Positions 20,073 to 29,509 of a stretch of DNA of 64,000 bases are shown in pieces. The notes under the pieces are model-generated. The model saw only the letters and a program-made list of their open reading frames with translations, ran no database searches and was not told where the DNA came from. The stretch spans positions 372,001-436,000 of the forward strand of contig NZ_PDOA01000002.1 of the NCBI RefSeq assembly GCF_003116135.1. The letters are read 5' to 3'. This DNA is from Teichococcus aestuarii (GTDB lineage: Bacteria; Pseudomonadota; Alphaproteobacteria; Acetobacterales; Acetobacteraceae). Made by a program: the position numbers and the translations under genes. Position 1 is the first letter of the stretch. Every line of letters begins with the position of its first letter.

Positions 20073-20688
20073 GGATCTGCACGACACTCTGCCCCCTCCG
20101 GCCGTTTCACGTGAAACAGAGGCGCGGCTGGAGCGCTTCCTGGCGCTGCTGCTGCGCTGGAATGCCCGCATCAACCTGGTGGCCAGCCAGGACCCGGCCG
20201 TGCTGCGCCAGCGGCATATCCAGGATTCTCTCCAACTCCTGCCGCTGCTGCCGGAGGGGGAAGGGCCGATGGCCGATCTCGGCTCCGGCGGTGGCTTCCC
20301 CGGGCTGGTCCTGGCCATGGCCGTGCGCCGCCCGGTGCATCTGGTGGAGTCCGACCGCCGCAAGGCCGCCTTCCTCCAGGCCGCCGCCGCCGAGCTGGGG
20401 CTGGCGCATGTCACGGTCCATGCCGCCCGCATCGAGGCGGTGCGCCTGCCGCCCCTCGCCGTGCTGACCGCCCGCGCCCTGGCGCCGCTGGAGAAGATGC
20501 TGCCCTGGGCCCAGGCCCTGCTGGCGCCCGATGGCGTCGCCGTGTTCCCGAAAGGGCAGGGAGCCGAGGCGGAAATCGAGGCCGCCACCGGGGCGGGCTG
20601 GACAATGGCCCTGCAGCGGTTCAAGAGCAGCACCGACCCGAACGCCACCATCCTTCGCATGTCTGGAATCCACCGTGCCGGCGAATAA
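20065..20688 (+). CDS. rsmG: 16S rRNA (guanine-N7)-methyltransferase RsmG
   Basis: Methylates N7 of G527 in 16S rRNA with SAM. The 207-residue protein has [17 protein letters not shown], the SAM motif [17 protein letters not shown], and [23 protein letters not shown], and ends in the family's [14 protein letters not shown] and FPKGQ region. The GTG start at 20065 overlaps the mnmG stop (GTGA) within parS site 1. Codons 14-18 (VSRET) are encoded by parS site 2, so the N-terminus of the protein is partly dictated by the centromere. parA begins 14 bases before its stop. Confidence 0.95.
   Translation: MKQDLHDTLPPPAVSRETEARLERFLALLLRWNARINLVASQDPAVLRQRHIQDSLQLLPLLPEGEGPMADLGSGGGFPGLVLAMAVRRPVHLVESDRRKAAFLQAAAAELGLAHVTVHAARIEAVRLPPLAVLTARALAPLEKMLPWAQALLAPDGVAVFPKGQGAEAEIEAATGAGWTMALQRFKSSTDPNATILRMSGIHRAGE
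20103..20118. promoter_or_regulatory. parS: parS centromere site 2
   Basis: A second perfect GTTTCACGTGAAAC core, 46 bases from the first and in the same phase of about 4.4 helical turns. It lies inside the rsmG coding sequence. Confidence 0.92.
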
Positions 20689-21481
20689 AACCCTCCGCCG
20701 CATCGCACTCGCCAACCAGAAGGGCGGGGTGGGCAAGACCACCACCGCCATCAACCTCGCCACCGCGCTCGCCACCAAGAAGCGCGTGCTGGTCATCGAC
20801 CTGGACCCGCAGGGCAACGCCTCCACCGGCCTCGGCATGCAGCGGGGCGAGCGCGGCCAGGGCAGCTATGCCCTGCTCGTCGGCCAGAAGCCGCTGGCCG
20901 AGCTGATGCGCCCCACCAAGGTGCCCGATCTCTTCCTGCTGCCCGCCGACAACGACCTCGCGGGTGCCGAGATCGAGCTGGTGGGCATGGACCAGCGCGA
21001 GCACCGCCTGCGCCTGGCGCTGGAGGCCGGCGCCGACACGCTGCGCGACTTCGACTTCATCCTGATCGACTGCCCGCCCTCGCTCGGCCTGCTGACGCTG
21101 AACGCGCTGGTGGCGGTGGAATCCGTGATGATCCCGCTGCAGACGGAGTTCTTCGCGCTGGAGGGCGTCTCGCAGATCACCCGCACCATCGACCGGGTGA
21201 AGCGCGTGCTGAACCCGGCCCTGTCGCTGGATGGCATCGTGCTGACGATGTTCGACCGCCGCAACAATCTCTCCGAGCTGGTGGCGGCCGATGTCCGCGC
21301 CTTCTTCCGCGAGCGCGTGTTCGAGACCGTCATCCCGCGCAACATCCGGGTCAGCGAGGCGCCCTCGCACGGGTTGCCGGTGCTGCTCTACGACCCGCGC
21401 TCCACCGGGGCGCAGGCTTACATCCAGCTGGCCGCGGAGCTGCTGCGGCGTGAACGGGCGAGGGGGAACAAGGCCGCATGA
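20675..21481 (+). CDS. parA: Chromosome partitioning ATPase ParA
   Basis: Walker-type ATPase that moves ParB-parS complexes. The 268-residue protein has the deviant Walker A NQKGGVGKTTTAINLA, LVIDLDPQGNASTGLG (A' motif), and DFILIDCPPSLGLLTLNAL (Walker B). GTG 20675 is the start closest to the family N-terminus ([17 protein letters not shown]); it overlaps the rsmG 3' end by 14 bases. parB starts 4 bases before its stop. Confidence 0.96.
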   Translation: MPANKTLRRIALANQKGGVGKTTTAINLATALATKKRVLVIDLDPQGNASTGLGMQRGERGQGSYALLVGQKPLAELMRPTKVPDLFLLPADNDLAGAEIELVGMDQREHRLRLALEAGADTLRDFDFILIDCPPSLGLLTLNALVAVESVMIPLQTEFFALEGVSQITRTIDRVKRVLNPALSLDGIVLTMFDRRNNLSELVAADVRAFFRERVFETVIPRNIRVSEAPSHGLPVLLYDPRSTGAQAYIQLAAELLRRERARGNKAA

Positions 21482-22341
21482 GTGGACGCAAGCCGCCCCG
21501 GCTGGGCATGGGGCTCTCCGCCCTGCTGGGCGATCAGAACGCCGCCACCCCCGCCTCGCCGGGCGCCAGCATTCCGCGCACCCTGCCGGTGGAGGCGATG
21601 GAGCCCGGCCCCTTCCAGCCGCGCGGGCCGATCGACCAGTCCGGCCTCGCCGAGCTGGCGGCCTCGATCCGCGAGCATGGCGTGCTGCAGCCCATCCTGG
21701 TGCGGCCGAAGCCGGGGCAGCCGGGGCATTACCAGATCATCGGCGGCGAGCGCCGCTGGCGCGCCGCCCAGCTGGCGCAGCGGCACGAGGTGCCGGTCTT
21801 CGTCCATGAGCTGGACGACCGCATGGCGCTGGCCGCCGCGCTGGTCGAGAACCTGCAACGCCAGGACCTGAACGCGCTGGAGGAGGCGCAGGGCTACCAG
21901 CGCCTCTCCGACGAGTTCGGCCTGACGCAGGACGCGCTGGGCCAGGCCGTCGGCAAGAGCCGCAGCCATGTGGCCAACACGCTGCGCCTGCTGGCCCTGC
22001 CGCCCAAGGTGCGGGAGATGCTAGCCCGTGGCAGCCTCTCCGCCGGCCATGCCCGCGCCCTGCTGACGGCGCCGGACCCGGTGAAGCTGGCCGAGCTGGT
22101 CGTCACCCGCGGCCTGAACGTGCGGCAGACCGAGGCGCTCGCCGCATCTGCCGAGAAGCTGAAGCCGGGCCCCGGTCCCATCTCCGCCGACGCCGACACC
22201 AAGGCGCTGGAGCGCGACCTGATGACCCGGCTGGGCCTCAAGATCGCCATCCAGCACGGCAAGAAGGGCGGCAAGGTGACCATCGCCTATCGCGATCTCG
22301 ACCAGCTGGACGGGATCGTGCGGCTGCTCTCGCCGCAGTAG
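21478..22341 (+). CDS. parB: Chromosome partitioning protein ParB
   Basis: CTP-dependent DNA clamp that binds parS. The 287-residue protein has an N-terminal ParA-interaction stretch (RLGMGLSALLG), the nuclease-like CTP-binding domain with GPFQPRGPID, ELAASIREHGVLQPI and GERRWRAAQLA, the helix-turn-helix (LTQDALGQAVGKSRSHVANT) that reads parS, and a C-terminal dimer domain. ATG overlaps the parA stop (ATGA). Its cognate sites lie about 1.4 kb upstream. Confidence 0.96.
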   Translation: MSGRKPPRLGMGLSALLGDQNAATPASPGASIPRTLPVEAMEPGPFQPRGPIDQSGLAELAASIREHGVLQPILVRPKPGQPGHYQIIGGERRWRAAQLAQRHEVPVFVHELDDRMALAAALVENLQRQDLNALEEAQGYQRLSDEFGLTQDALGQAVGKSRSHVANTLRLLALPPKVREMLARGSLSAGHARALLTAPDPVKLAELVVTRGLNVRQTEALAASAEKLKPGPGPISADADTKALERDLMTRLGLKIAIQHGKKGGKVTIAYRDLDQLDGIVRLLSPQ

Positions 22342-22346
22342 CGGCC

Positions 22347-23384
22347 TCAGCCGCGCCGGCGCAGCGCCAGGGCCTGCCGGGCCAGGGCCAGGATCGCCTG
22401 CTGCGCCACCACACGGTCCGGGATCGGGCGGGCGGCGGAGCCGGACTTGCCGCGCTTCTCCGCCTCCAGCAGGGCGGTGCCGGCGGACTCCAGCTGGGCC
22501 GGGGACCAGAGACGCAAGGCGCGCTCGAAGGCCGGCTTCAGGCGGAAGAAAACGGGCGGGCGCAGCCCCTCCATCGCGGCATTGGCCTGCTGCCCGCCGG
22601 CCATGGCCAGCGAGGCCAGGTGCAGCCGCTGCACATGCCGCAGCGCCGCCCGCAGCACCATGATCGGGCTGGCGCCCTCGGAGAAGGCGGCCTCCAGCGC
22701 GCGGTCCGCCACCGGAATGTCGCCCGCCGTGGCGGCCACCAGCGCCTCGTCCAGATCCAGGGTGGAGCCTTCGCCGGCGCAGGCCAGCACATCCTCCTCC
22801 GAGAGGCGGCCGCCCTGGCCGGCATAGAGCGCCAGCTTCTCCACCTCGCGCCGCAGCAGCATACGGTCCTCGCCCAGGCGGGAGGCCAGCCAGTCCAGCG
22901 CCGCCGGCTCGGCCGAGACGCCCTGCTCCTGCAACAGCCGCGCGATGCTGCCGGCCAGCTCCGCGCCGCGCTCGCGGTAGCAGGGAATGACGGCGGCGCT
23001 GCCCATCGGCTCCAGCAGCGCGCGCAGCTTGGCGCGGGCGGTCAGCTCGCCCGCCTCCAGCACCAGCAGCGCCTCGCCGGGGCCCACCAGCGCCTCCTTC
23101 ACCGCACCGGCCAGCGCATCCGTGGCGTCGCGCACCCGCACCAGGCGGCGCCCGCCGGTCATCGCCAGCGCTGCCATCTCGCCCGCCAGCGCCCCGGGCC
23201 GCGCCGCGGCCTCGCGCGCCAGCTCCGCCAGCCGGAACGGATCGTTGCCGCCCACCACACGGGCCACCAGCGCCTCGGCGCGCTCCTGGATCAGCCCCGC
23301 ATCGTCCCCGTGCAGCAGGACCGCGCGCGTGGCGCCCGGATCGGCGAGGAAGGCTGCGACGCGACGCGGATCGAGCTTGGCCAT
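22347..23384 (-). CDS. holA: DNA polymerase III subunit delta HolA
   Basis: Clamp-loader subunit that opens the beta clamp. The 345-residue protein begins MAKLDPRRVAAFLADPG with the family's LLHGDDAGLIQERAEALV, has RLVRVRDATDALAG and the C-terminal collar region. The frame is open upstream, but ATG 23384 matches normal family length. It converges with parB with only 5 bases between stops and no terminator visible there. lptE and leuS lie upstream on the same strand, an arrangement conserved in alphaproteobacteria. Confidence 0.9.
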   Translation of the reverse strand: MAKLDPRRVAAFLADPGATRAVLLHGDDAGLIQERAEALVARVVGGNDPFRLAELAREAAARPGALAGEMAALAMTGGRRLVRVRDATDALAGAVKEALVGPGEALLVLEAGELTARAKLRALLEPMGSAAVIPCYRERGAELAGSIARLLQEQGVSAEPAALDWLASRLGEDRMLLRREVEKLALYAGQGGRLSEEDVLACAGEGSTLDLDEALVAATAGDIPVADRALEAAFSEGASPIMVLRAALRHVQRLHLASLAMAGGQQANAAMEGLRPPVFFRLKPAFERALRLWSPAQLESAGTALLEAEKRGKSGSAARPIPDRVVAQQAILALARQALALRRRG

Positions 23385-23445
23385 CGGCTCCCCAGCCGCG
23401 CGTGCCCCGGGCACCGCGCGAAAACGGATGGAAACAGGAAGATGA

Positions 23446-23469
23446 GCCGGGAAAGATCCTTTCCCCGGC
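23446..23469 (-). terminator. Hairpin between lptE and holA
   Basis: GCCGGG-AAAG pairs with CTTTCCCCGGC (one bulged base) around a three-base loop, 10 bases after the lptE stop. On the minus strand TCATCTTCCTG follows, a weak T-rich tail. It may reduce read-through into holA. Confidence 0.4.
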
Positions 23470-23478
23470 CGTGCCGCC

Positions 23479-24057
23479 TCAGCCGGCGCGCCCCGCCCGC
23501 AGCTGGACGGAGAGCCGCAGCACGATGTCGTCCGCGAGCTGTTCCACCAGCCGCCGGATCGTGGCGTCGCGCGAGGCATCGGCGGCGAAGAACTGGTTGT
23601 CGGGGATGTTGAAGGAGTCGAAGGCCCGCTCCGTCCCCTGCGCCAGCGTGGCCGGCGGCGGCCCCTGCGAGACCAGCAGCCAGCTCGCCGTGGCATTGTA
23701 GCGCAGCCGGGTGGGCGTGCCGTCGCGCCGGAAGCCTTCCGGCTCGGCGCCGAACTGCAGCCCGACGCGCAGCTCCTGCGTGGGCGCGGCCTGCCCGGCG
23801 CCGCCCAGGCGCTCCTGCAGGGCGCGGCGCAGCATCTGGCCGCTGCGCTCCGGGATCAGCGCCACCTGGGTGGAGGCGAGGACCTGCCGCACCGCCGGGT
23901 CGGACGCCGCCGCCTGCCCCTGCGGCCCATAGACGGGGCTGAAGCCGCAGCCCGCCAGGGAGAGCGCCCCGGCGGCGCAGAACGCCGCCAGCGCCCGCCT
24001 GGAAGGCTTCGTGGCCCTGGTGTCAGACGACGAAGTTGACGATGCGGCCCGGGACAT
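23479..24057 (-). CDS. lptE: LPS-assembly lipoprotein LptE
   Basis: Partner of LptD in placing lipopolysaccharide in the outer membrane. The 192-residue protein has a lipoprotein signal ending [13 protein letters not shown] (lipobox LAGC) preceded by [10 protein letters not shown], then EVRVGLQFG-like and [22 protein letters not shown] segments typical of alphaproteobacterial LptE. The only reasonable start, ATG 24057, lies inside leuS, giving a 35-base overlap with the leuS 3' end. It sits between leuS and holA as in relatives. Confidence 0.85.
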   Translation of the reverse strand: MSRAASSTSSSDTRATKPSRRALAAFCAAGALSLAGCGFSPVYGPQGQAAASDPAVRQVLASTQVALIPERSGQMLRRALQERLGGAGQAAPTQELRVGLQFGAEPEGFRRDGTPTRLRYNATASWLLVSQGPPPATLAQGTERAFDSFNIPDNQFFAADASRDATIRRLVEQLADDIVLRLSVQLRAGRAG

Positions 24058-26605
24058 GGATGCGCTTCCTGATGGGGCGCCCCGCAATGGCGCGTTGGAC
24101 ATTCTCCTCCGCCTCCGCCAGGGCGAAGACGGTGGCCTCGTCGGTGCCGACGGGCACCTCGATGGTGGCGCGCAGCTTGCCCAGCACCTGCACCGCCAGC
24201 GTCAGGCTGTCGGCGCGGGTCAGCGCCTCCTCGGCCTCCAGCCAGGGCAGGTTGGCCACCAGCCCGGCGCCGGGGCGGAGCATGGACCACAGCTCCTCGG
24301 CCAGATGCGGCATCATCGGGCTGACCAGCCGCGCCACGGCCTCCAGCGCCTCGCGCCGGGCCGCGCCATCCTCCGCCGCGCCCTGCTCGATGGCGTTGGC
24401 GAACTCATGGATGCGCGCCACGGCGACGTTGAAGGAGAAGCTCTCCAGCGCCTCCGTCACCGCCTGGATGGTGCGGTGGGTGGCACGGCGCAGCGCGCGG
24501 GCGGCGCCCTCGGCGGGCACGGCGCCCGGCGGCGGCAGCCCGTCCGCCGCGTTGTTCACCAGCCGCCACAGCCGCTGGGTGAAGCGCGAGGCGCCCGAGA
24601 CGCCGGATTCGGTCCACTCCATGTCCCGGTCCGGCGGGTTGTCGGAGAGGATGAACCAGCGCGCCGTGTCCGCGCCGTAATGGTCGATGATGGCGCCGGG
24701 ATCGATCGTGTTGCGCTTCGACTTCGACATCTTGTCGTTGCGCGAGACGGTGACGGCGAGGCCCGTGGCCTTGTCCGTGGCGCTGCCATCGGCTGCCACG
24801 TCCACCTCGTCCGGCGCCAGCCAGCGGCCATCCTGCGCCTTGTAGGAGGCGTGCTGCACCATGCCCTGGGTGAACAGCCCGGCGAAGGGCTCCGGCGTGC
24901 CGAGCTGCCCCATGCCGTGCAGCGCACGGGTGAAGAAGCGCGAGTAGAGCAGGTGCAGGATGGCGTGCTCGATGCCGCCGATATACTGGTCCACCGGCAG
25001 CCAGCCATTGGCGGCCTCGGCCACCAGCGGCGTGGCGGCCTTCGGCGCCGTGAAGCGGGCGAAATACCAGGACGAATCGACGAAGGTGTCGAAGGTGTCG
25101 GTCTCGCGCCGCGCCGCCGCGCCGCATTGCGGGCAGGCGACGTGCTTCCACGCCGGGTGGTGGTCCAGCGGGTTGCCGGGCTTCGAGAAATCCACATCCT
25201 CCGGCAGCGTCACCGGCAGCTGGTCCGCCGGCACCGGCACGGTGCCGCAGGCCTCGCAATGGATCACCGGGATCGGGCAGCCCCAGTAGCGCTGGCGGGA
25301 GACGCCCCAGTCGCGCAGGCGCCAGTTCACCACGCCGGTGCCGGCGCCCTTGGCCTCCAGCGCGTCGATCGCGGCGCGCTTGCCCTCGGCGGTGCCGAGC
25401 CCGTCCAGGAAGCCGGAATTGTAGAGGGTGCCTTCATCCGTGTAGGCGGTCCTGCCGATGGCGAAGCTGGCAGGGTCCTCGCCGGGCGGCAGGATGACCG
25501 GCGGCACCGGCAGGCCATACTTGCGGGCGAAATCGAGGTCGCGCTGGTCCCCGGAGGGGCAGCCGAAGATGGCGCCCGTGCCGTATTCCATCAGCACGAA
25601 ATTGGCGATCCACACCGGGAAGGTGGCGCCCTCGATGAAAGGGTGCGCGACGCGCAGCCCGGTGTCGATGCCGCGCTTCTCCGCCTGCTCGATGGCGGCC
25701 TCGGAGGTGCCCAGCGCGCGCACCTCGGCGATGAAGGCGGCGATCTCGGGGTTGGCCTCGGCGGCGGCGGCGGCCAGCGGGTGCTCGGCGGCGACGGCCA
25801 GGAAGCTCATGCCGAACAGCGTGTCCGGCCGGGTGGTGAACACCTCGACGCTCTCATGCCCGGCCACCGGGGTGGCGAGCGGGAAGCGCACGCGCGCGCC
25901 CTCGCTGCGGCCGATCCAGTTGGCCTGCATCAGCTTCACGCGCTCGGGCCAGCGGTCCAGCGTCTCCAGCGCGGCGAGCAGTTCCGGCGCGTACTTGGTG
26001 ATGGAGAAGAACCACTGGGAAAGCTTCTTCTTCTCCACCGGCGCGCCCGAGCGCCAGCCGCGGCCGTCGATCACCTGCTCATTGGCCAGCACGGTGTGGT
26101 CCACCGGGTCCCAGTTGACCCAGCTTTCCTTGCGCTCCACCAGCCCGGCCTGGAGGAAGTCCAGGAACAGCTTCTGCTGCTGGCCGTAGTAGCTCGGGTC
26201 GCAGGTGGCGAACTCGCGGTCCCATTCCAGCGAGAGGCCCATGCGCTTCAGCTCGGCGCGCATGGTGGCGATGTTCTGGTAGGTCCAGGCGGCGGGGTGC
26301 ACGCCGCGCTCGCGCGCCGCGTTCTCGGCCGGCAGGCCGAAGGCGTCCCAGCCCATCGGGTGCAGCACCTGGTGCCCGCGCGCCCGCTTGTAGCGCGCCA
26401 CCACATCGCCCAGCGTGTAGTTCCGCACATGCCCCATGTGGATCTTGCCGGAGGGGTAGGGAAACATCTCCAGCACGTAGTATTTCGGCCGGCTGCCATC
26501 GGGCACATCCGGCACCTTGAAGCAGTCCTGGGCATCCCAGGCCTGTTGCCAGCGCGGCTCGGCACTGGCGAAGTCGTAGCGGGCGGGCGTGGCTGCGTCG
26601 TTCAT
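24023..26605 (-). CDS. leuS: Leucyl-tRNA synthetase
   Basis: Charges tRNA-Leu with leucine. The 860-residue protein has the class I HIGH motif ([11 protein letters not shown]), the editing domain with [26 protein letters not shown] and its conserved Asp, the leucine-specific region ([13 protein letters not shown]), and [11 protein letters not shown] 26605 ([12 protein letters not shown]) is chosen over a longer open frame because it matches the family start. It leads the leuS-lptE-holA unit; a DUF3576 gene lies upstream. Confidence 0.97.
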   Translation of the reverse strand: MNDAATPARYDFASAEPRWQQAWDAQDCFKVPDVPDGSRPKYYVLEMFPYPSGKIHMGHVRNYTLGDVVARYKRARGHQVLHPMGWDAFGLPAENAARERGVHPAAWTYQNIATMRAELKRMGLSLEWDREFATCDPSYYGQQQKLFLDFLQAGLVERKESWVNWDPVDHTVLANEQVIDGRGWRSGAPVEKKKLSQWFFSITKYAPELLAALETLDRWPERVKLMQANWIGRSEGARVRFPLATPVAGHESVEVFTTRPDTLFGMSFLAVAAEHPLAAAAAEANPEIAAFIAEVRALGTSEAAIEQAEKRGIDTGLRVAHPFIEGATFPVWIANFVLMEYGTGAIFGCPSGDQRDLDFARKYGLPVPPVILPPGEDPASFAIGRTAYTDEGTLYNSGFLDGLGTAEGKRAAIDALEAKGAGTGVVNWRLRDWGVSRQRYWGCPIPVIHCEACGTVPVPADQLPVTLPEDVDFSKPGNPLDHHPAWKHVACPQCGAAARRETDTFDTFVDSSWYFARFTAPKAATPLVAEAANGWLPVDQYIGGIEHAILHLLYSRFFTRALHGMGQLGTPEPFAGLFTQGMVQHASYKAQDGRWLAPDEVDVAADGSATDKATGLAVTVSRNDKMSKSKRNTIDPGAIIDHYGADTARWFILSDNPPDRDMEWTESGVSGASRFTQRLWRLVNNAADGLPPPGAVPAEGAARALRRATHRTIQAVTEALESFSFNVAVARIHEFANAIEQGAAEDGAARREALEAVARLVSPMMPHLAEELWSMLRPGAGLVANLPWLEAEEALTRADSLTLAVQVLGKLRATIEVPVGTDEATVFALAEAEENVQRAIAGRPIRKRIHVPGRIVNFVV

Positions 26606-26764
26606 GGGACCAGGCGATCGATATTCCGGGGGGAAGGGATACGGTCTTGGCGCCGCCATGGGAAGAGCGGCCGGGCCGGAAGCCGTGCGGATCGCCGGGG
26701 CCGGACATGACAATGGCGCGCCGGGGGGCGCGCCATCGGGTCGCTCAGGCTGTGCGCGGCGCGT

Positions 26765-27328
26765 TCAGCGCGCCGCGGTCTGGCTGCGCAGCTCGCGGGC
26801 GCGGGCCAGGACCTGGTTCTCCATGTCGGTGTTGGTGCTGGGGGCCACGGGGGCATCGACCCAGGTGCCGTTGCGCTGCTCCTGCCGGAACACCGAGATG
26901 CGCACCCCGTCCGAGCGGAGCTGGCGGCCGAGGATATAGGCGGTGGCGCGGAAGCGCTCGCCCGGCGTGGCCGGCGGCGAGTACCAGTCGGTGATGATGA
27001 CGCCGCCGAACGGGTCCGCCGAGGAGAGCGGCAGGAAGGAGAGGGTGTCGAGCGTGGCGCGCCACAGATAGGCGTTCACGCCCAGCGCGCCGGATTCGCT
27101 GGCGCCGCCGCCGCGGCCGGAGCGGTCCGTGCCCATGATGAGCAGGCCGTCCTGCTCGCCGCTCAGCCGGCCCTGCACGCGGGCGCGGCGCGAGTCGTTG
27201 TTGTATTCGTCGTTCTCGACGACGCGACCGCTGCTGCAAGCCGCCAATGCCAGGAGCATCAGGGGCGCTGCGGCCAGGGGGCGAAGGTTCAGTGCGGCTC
27301 GGGCACGGTGCTTCAGCATGGCGGTCAC
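26765..27328 (-). CDS. DUF3576 lipoprotein
   Basis: 187 residues. A lipoprotein signal is evident (LAAAPLMLLALAACSSG, lipobox LAAC). The mature part is conserved in the DUF3576 family: VNAYLWRATLDTLSFLPLSS, ADPFGGVIITDWYSPP, ERFRATAYILGRQLRSDGV. The function of the family is unknown; it is usually beside leuS-lptE, as here, suggesting an envelope role. The start may be ATG 27328 or ATG 27319. Confidence 0.88.
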   Translation of the reverse strand: MTAMLKHRARAALNLRPLAAAPLMLLALAACSSGRVVENDEYNNDSRRARVQGRLSGEQDGLLIMGTDRSGRGGGASESGALGVNAYLWRATLDTLSFLPLSSADPFGGVIITDWYSPPATPGERFRATAYILGRQLRSDGVRISVFRQEQRNGTWVDAPVAPSTNTDMENQVLARARELRSQTAAR

Positions 27329-27360
27329 TTACGTCTGAGGGCCTGCGCTAGGCAAGCGGT

Positions 27361-27394
27361 AAAAAAAGAAGGGCGGCAGGTTGCCCTGCCGCCC
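27361..27394 (-). terminator. Intrinsic terminator after the porin gene
   Basis: A perfect 10-bp stem (GGGCGGCAGG / CCTGCCGCCC) with loop GCAA is followed on the minus strand by TTCTTTTTTT. It lies 26 bases after the porin stop. Confidence 0.93.
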
Positions 27395-27419
27395 TCCCTT
27401 TTCCAATCCCCGAGGGGGA

Positions 27420-28721
27420 TCAGAAGGCGAAGCGGAAGCCGGTCAGGAAGACCTGGCCGTCGACCGAGTTGTTCGCGGTGCCGCGGCCGCCGGTGGCGAA
27501 GTTCACGCCGGCTTCCTCGATCTTGTAGGTCGTGTACTCGGCGATGTACTCGATGCCGGGCGAGATGCGGTAGGTGCCGCCGACGCTCAGGCCCTTGTCG
27601 GTACGGCCGCCGGTGTTGGCGAGGCCAGCCGTGTTCACGCTCTGCGCGCCAGCCGAGCGGGTCTCGCCGTACTGAGCGCCGACCGTGATCTGGCCCAGCG
27701 TGTAGGAGGCGCCGACGTTGAAGGCCTCGTAGCGGCGGTCGTCGTTGACCAGCTTCAGGCGCGGCGTGGCGAAGCCGAGGCCGGCGTCACCGAACAGGTA
27801 CTGACCGCCGACCAGGAAGCCATAGGCCGACAGCTGCAGGCCGAGGGCGCCCACATTGATGCGGTCGACGCCGAAGCCGTTGGTGTTCTTCACCGCGTCG
27901 GCGCCGATGTAGGCGGCCGAGGCGCCGAGGCCCACGCCAGCGAAGCTGCCGCGATAGCGCAGGGCGGCCACGACCTCGTTGCGGCGGCGCGCCGTGGAGG
28001 AGCCGAAGGTCTCGATGGAGGCCAGGCGGTCACACGAGGCGTTGCCGGTGGTGCAGCCGGACAGCGGGCCCTCGCCGGTGTTGAAGGCGAAGCTGGCGCC
28101 GAAGTCGAAGCCGGCGAACTGCGGCGACATGTAGATGATCTTGGTGTTGTCGCCGGCGTCGGAAGGCTGGCTCAGCGCCGGGGAGTTGCCGGACAGGCTG
28201 TCGTAGAAGTCGCCGTCCAGGCCGCCGGTCGCGAAGTTCGCGATCTGGCCGACGCTCATCAGGCCCCAGACGTTGTCTTCGTCACCCATGCGCAGCTGGC
28301 CGAAGCTGCCGGCCACGTAGCCCCACACCTCGTCGAGGTCGAGCGAGGTCTTGCTGTTGGTGCCGGAGGTCGCCTGGCGGACGCTGTCGTTCTGGATCTC
28401 GACGGCCACACCGTAACGCAGGCCATTGGCGGCCTTGCCGTTGGCGACGATGTGGATCTCGGTCTCTTCCTGGAAGTCGGACTTGCCCTGGTTGAAGCCC
28501 GTCCGGCCGGCGCCGGTGCCGGTGCCGTTGTTCAGGTAATCCTGATCGGTGTTCGAGTAGTAGAACCGGAAGAAGCCGCCCAGGCGGACTTCCAGGTCAC
28601 GATGCGAGGTCATCGCCGGGCCGGCAGCCCGGAACGGGTCGGCACCCTGCGCCATCGCGCCGGTCGAGGCCATGACGACGGCGCCAACCACGGCGGTCGT
28701 GCCCAGCAGAATCTTGCGCAT
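27420..28721 (-). CDS. Outer-membrane porin
   Basis: Trimeric general porin, 433 residues. A signal peptide (MRKILLGTTAVVGAVVMAS, cleavage after AMA) leads to a beta-barrel with alternating hydrophobic residues (DLEVRLGGFFRFYY; GQLRMGDEDNVWGLM) and a C-terminal Phe after LTGFRFAF, the usual outer-membrane insertion signal. Similar proteins are abundant in Acetobacteraceae and Rhodospirillales. A strong ribosome site GAGGAGGA stands 6 bases before ATG 28721. Codon use is highly uniform, in keeping with high expression. Confidence 0.93.
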   Translation of the reverse strand: MRKILLGTTAVVGAVVMASTGAMAQGADPFRAAGPAMTSHRDLEVRLGGFFRFYYSNTDQDYLNNGTGTGAGRTGFNQGKSDFQEETEIHIVANGKAANGLRYGVAVEIQNDSVRQATSGTNSKTSLDLDEVWGYVAGSFGQLRMGDEDNVWGLMSVGQIANFATGGLDGDFYDSLSGNSPALSQPSDAGDNTKIIYMSPQFAGFDFGASFAFNTGEGPLSGCTTGNASCDRLASIETFGSSTARRRNEVVAALRYRGSFAGVGLGASAAYIGADAVKNTNGFGVDRINVGALGLQLSAYGFLVGGQYLFGDAGLGFATPRLKLVNDDRRYEAFNVGASYTLGQITVGAQYGETRSAGAQSVNTAGLANTGGRTDKGLSVGGTYRISPGIEYIAEYTTYKIEEAGVNFATGGRGTANNSVDGQVFLTGFRFAF

Positions 28722-28788
28722 CCCAAATCCTCCTCACGCGCCAGGCGGTGCCCGGCTGGTCCCGCGGCCCCCTGTCCCCCTCGACAGG

Positions 28789-28812
28789 AGTCCGCCATAG
28801 GCAGGGCGGACT
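28789..28812. repeat. Inverted repeat upstream of the porin gene
   Basis: AGTCCGCC and GGCGGACT are perfect 8-base arms around an 8-base loop; a third GGCGGACT lies at about 28825. Placed 70 bases before the porin start and 25 bases after the thiE-like stop, it could be an operator, the 5' leader of the porin mRNA or a terminator without U-run. Confidence 0.45.
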
Positions 28813-28837
28813 GTCAGGCCTCGGGGCGGACTATGGT

Positions 28838-29488
28838 TCAGCCCGATCCGGGCCGGCAATGCTCCGCTTGCAGCCTCCGCGACTTCCTTGAAACACTGTG
28901 TCCCGGATGCAACAGGGCCGTGATGGCGGCCAATCCACAGGCTCCGGGCGGGGTGCGGGGGGCGGTTGTGGCCGTGATGCCACCCAGCGCCATGGCCGGC
29001 CGCCCGGCCCGCCGCGCCAGCGCGGCCCAGCGCCAGACCCCGAGGCAGGGCGCGCCCGGATGGCTGGGCGTGGCGAAGAGCGGCGAGAGGAACAGGAGGT
29101 CGGCGCCCTGCCGGCGTGCCCGCGCGAGGCCCGGCGTGCCATGCGCGGCCGCCGAGAGCAGCGCCCAGGGCGCGCCGGCCCGCCGCGCCAGCCGGAAGGC
29201 GGCCATGCCCGGCGGCGGGGCGCGGTCCGGCAGGTGCAGGCCGGCGCGCAGGCGCAGCGCCGCGCGCGGCGTGCCGCCCAGCAGCAGCACGCCGCGCCGC
29301 TGCCGTAGCAACCTTGCCAGCCCCGGGAGCAGGGCCGACTCGACCCCGCGCGCCACCACGCCGCTGCCGCGCGGCAGCGCCGCCGCCGCCGCGCGCGGGT
29401 CTGGCAGGCGGGCCGGGTCGCTGAACAGCCAGAGCCGGGGCAGCCGGCCACGTCCCTCGGCCCGCGCCGGCTTGAGCCGCGCCGCCAC
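28838..29488 (-). CDS. ThiE/TenI-like thiamine phosphate synthase
   Basis: Probably couples the thiazole and pyrimidine halves of thiamine, or is a TenI-like relative. About 216 residues. Family features: LPRLWLFSDPARLPDP at the start, AFRLARRAGAPWALLSAAAH, QGADLLFLSPLFATPSHPG (phosphate and Mg loop) and MALGGITATTAP. No ATG is available; GTG 29488 or GTG 29506 are the likely starts. The last 25 residues look unconserved. It is divergent from the yggS homologue with only 20-odd bases between starts. The subfamily, and hence the reaction, is less certain than the fold. Confidence 0.7.
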   Translation of the reverse strand: MAARLKPARAEGRGRLPRLWLFSDPARLPDPRAAAAALPRGSGVVARGVESALLPGLARLLRQRRGVLLLGGTPRAALRLRAGLHLPDRAPPPGMAAFRLARRAGAPWALLSAAAHGTPGLARARRQGADLLFLSPLFATPSHPGAPCLGVWRWAALARRAGRPAMALGGITATTAPRTPPGACGLAAITALLHPGHSVSRKSRRLQAEHCRPGSG

Positions 29489-29509
29489 CGCTCCTAGGCT
29501 TCGCACACC

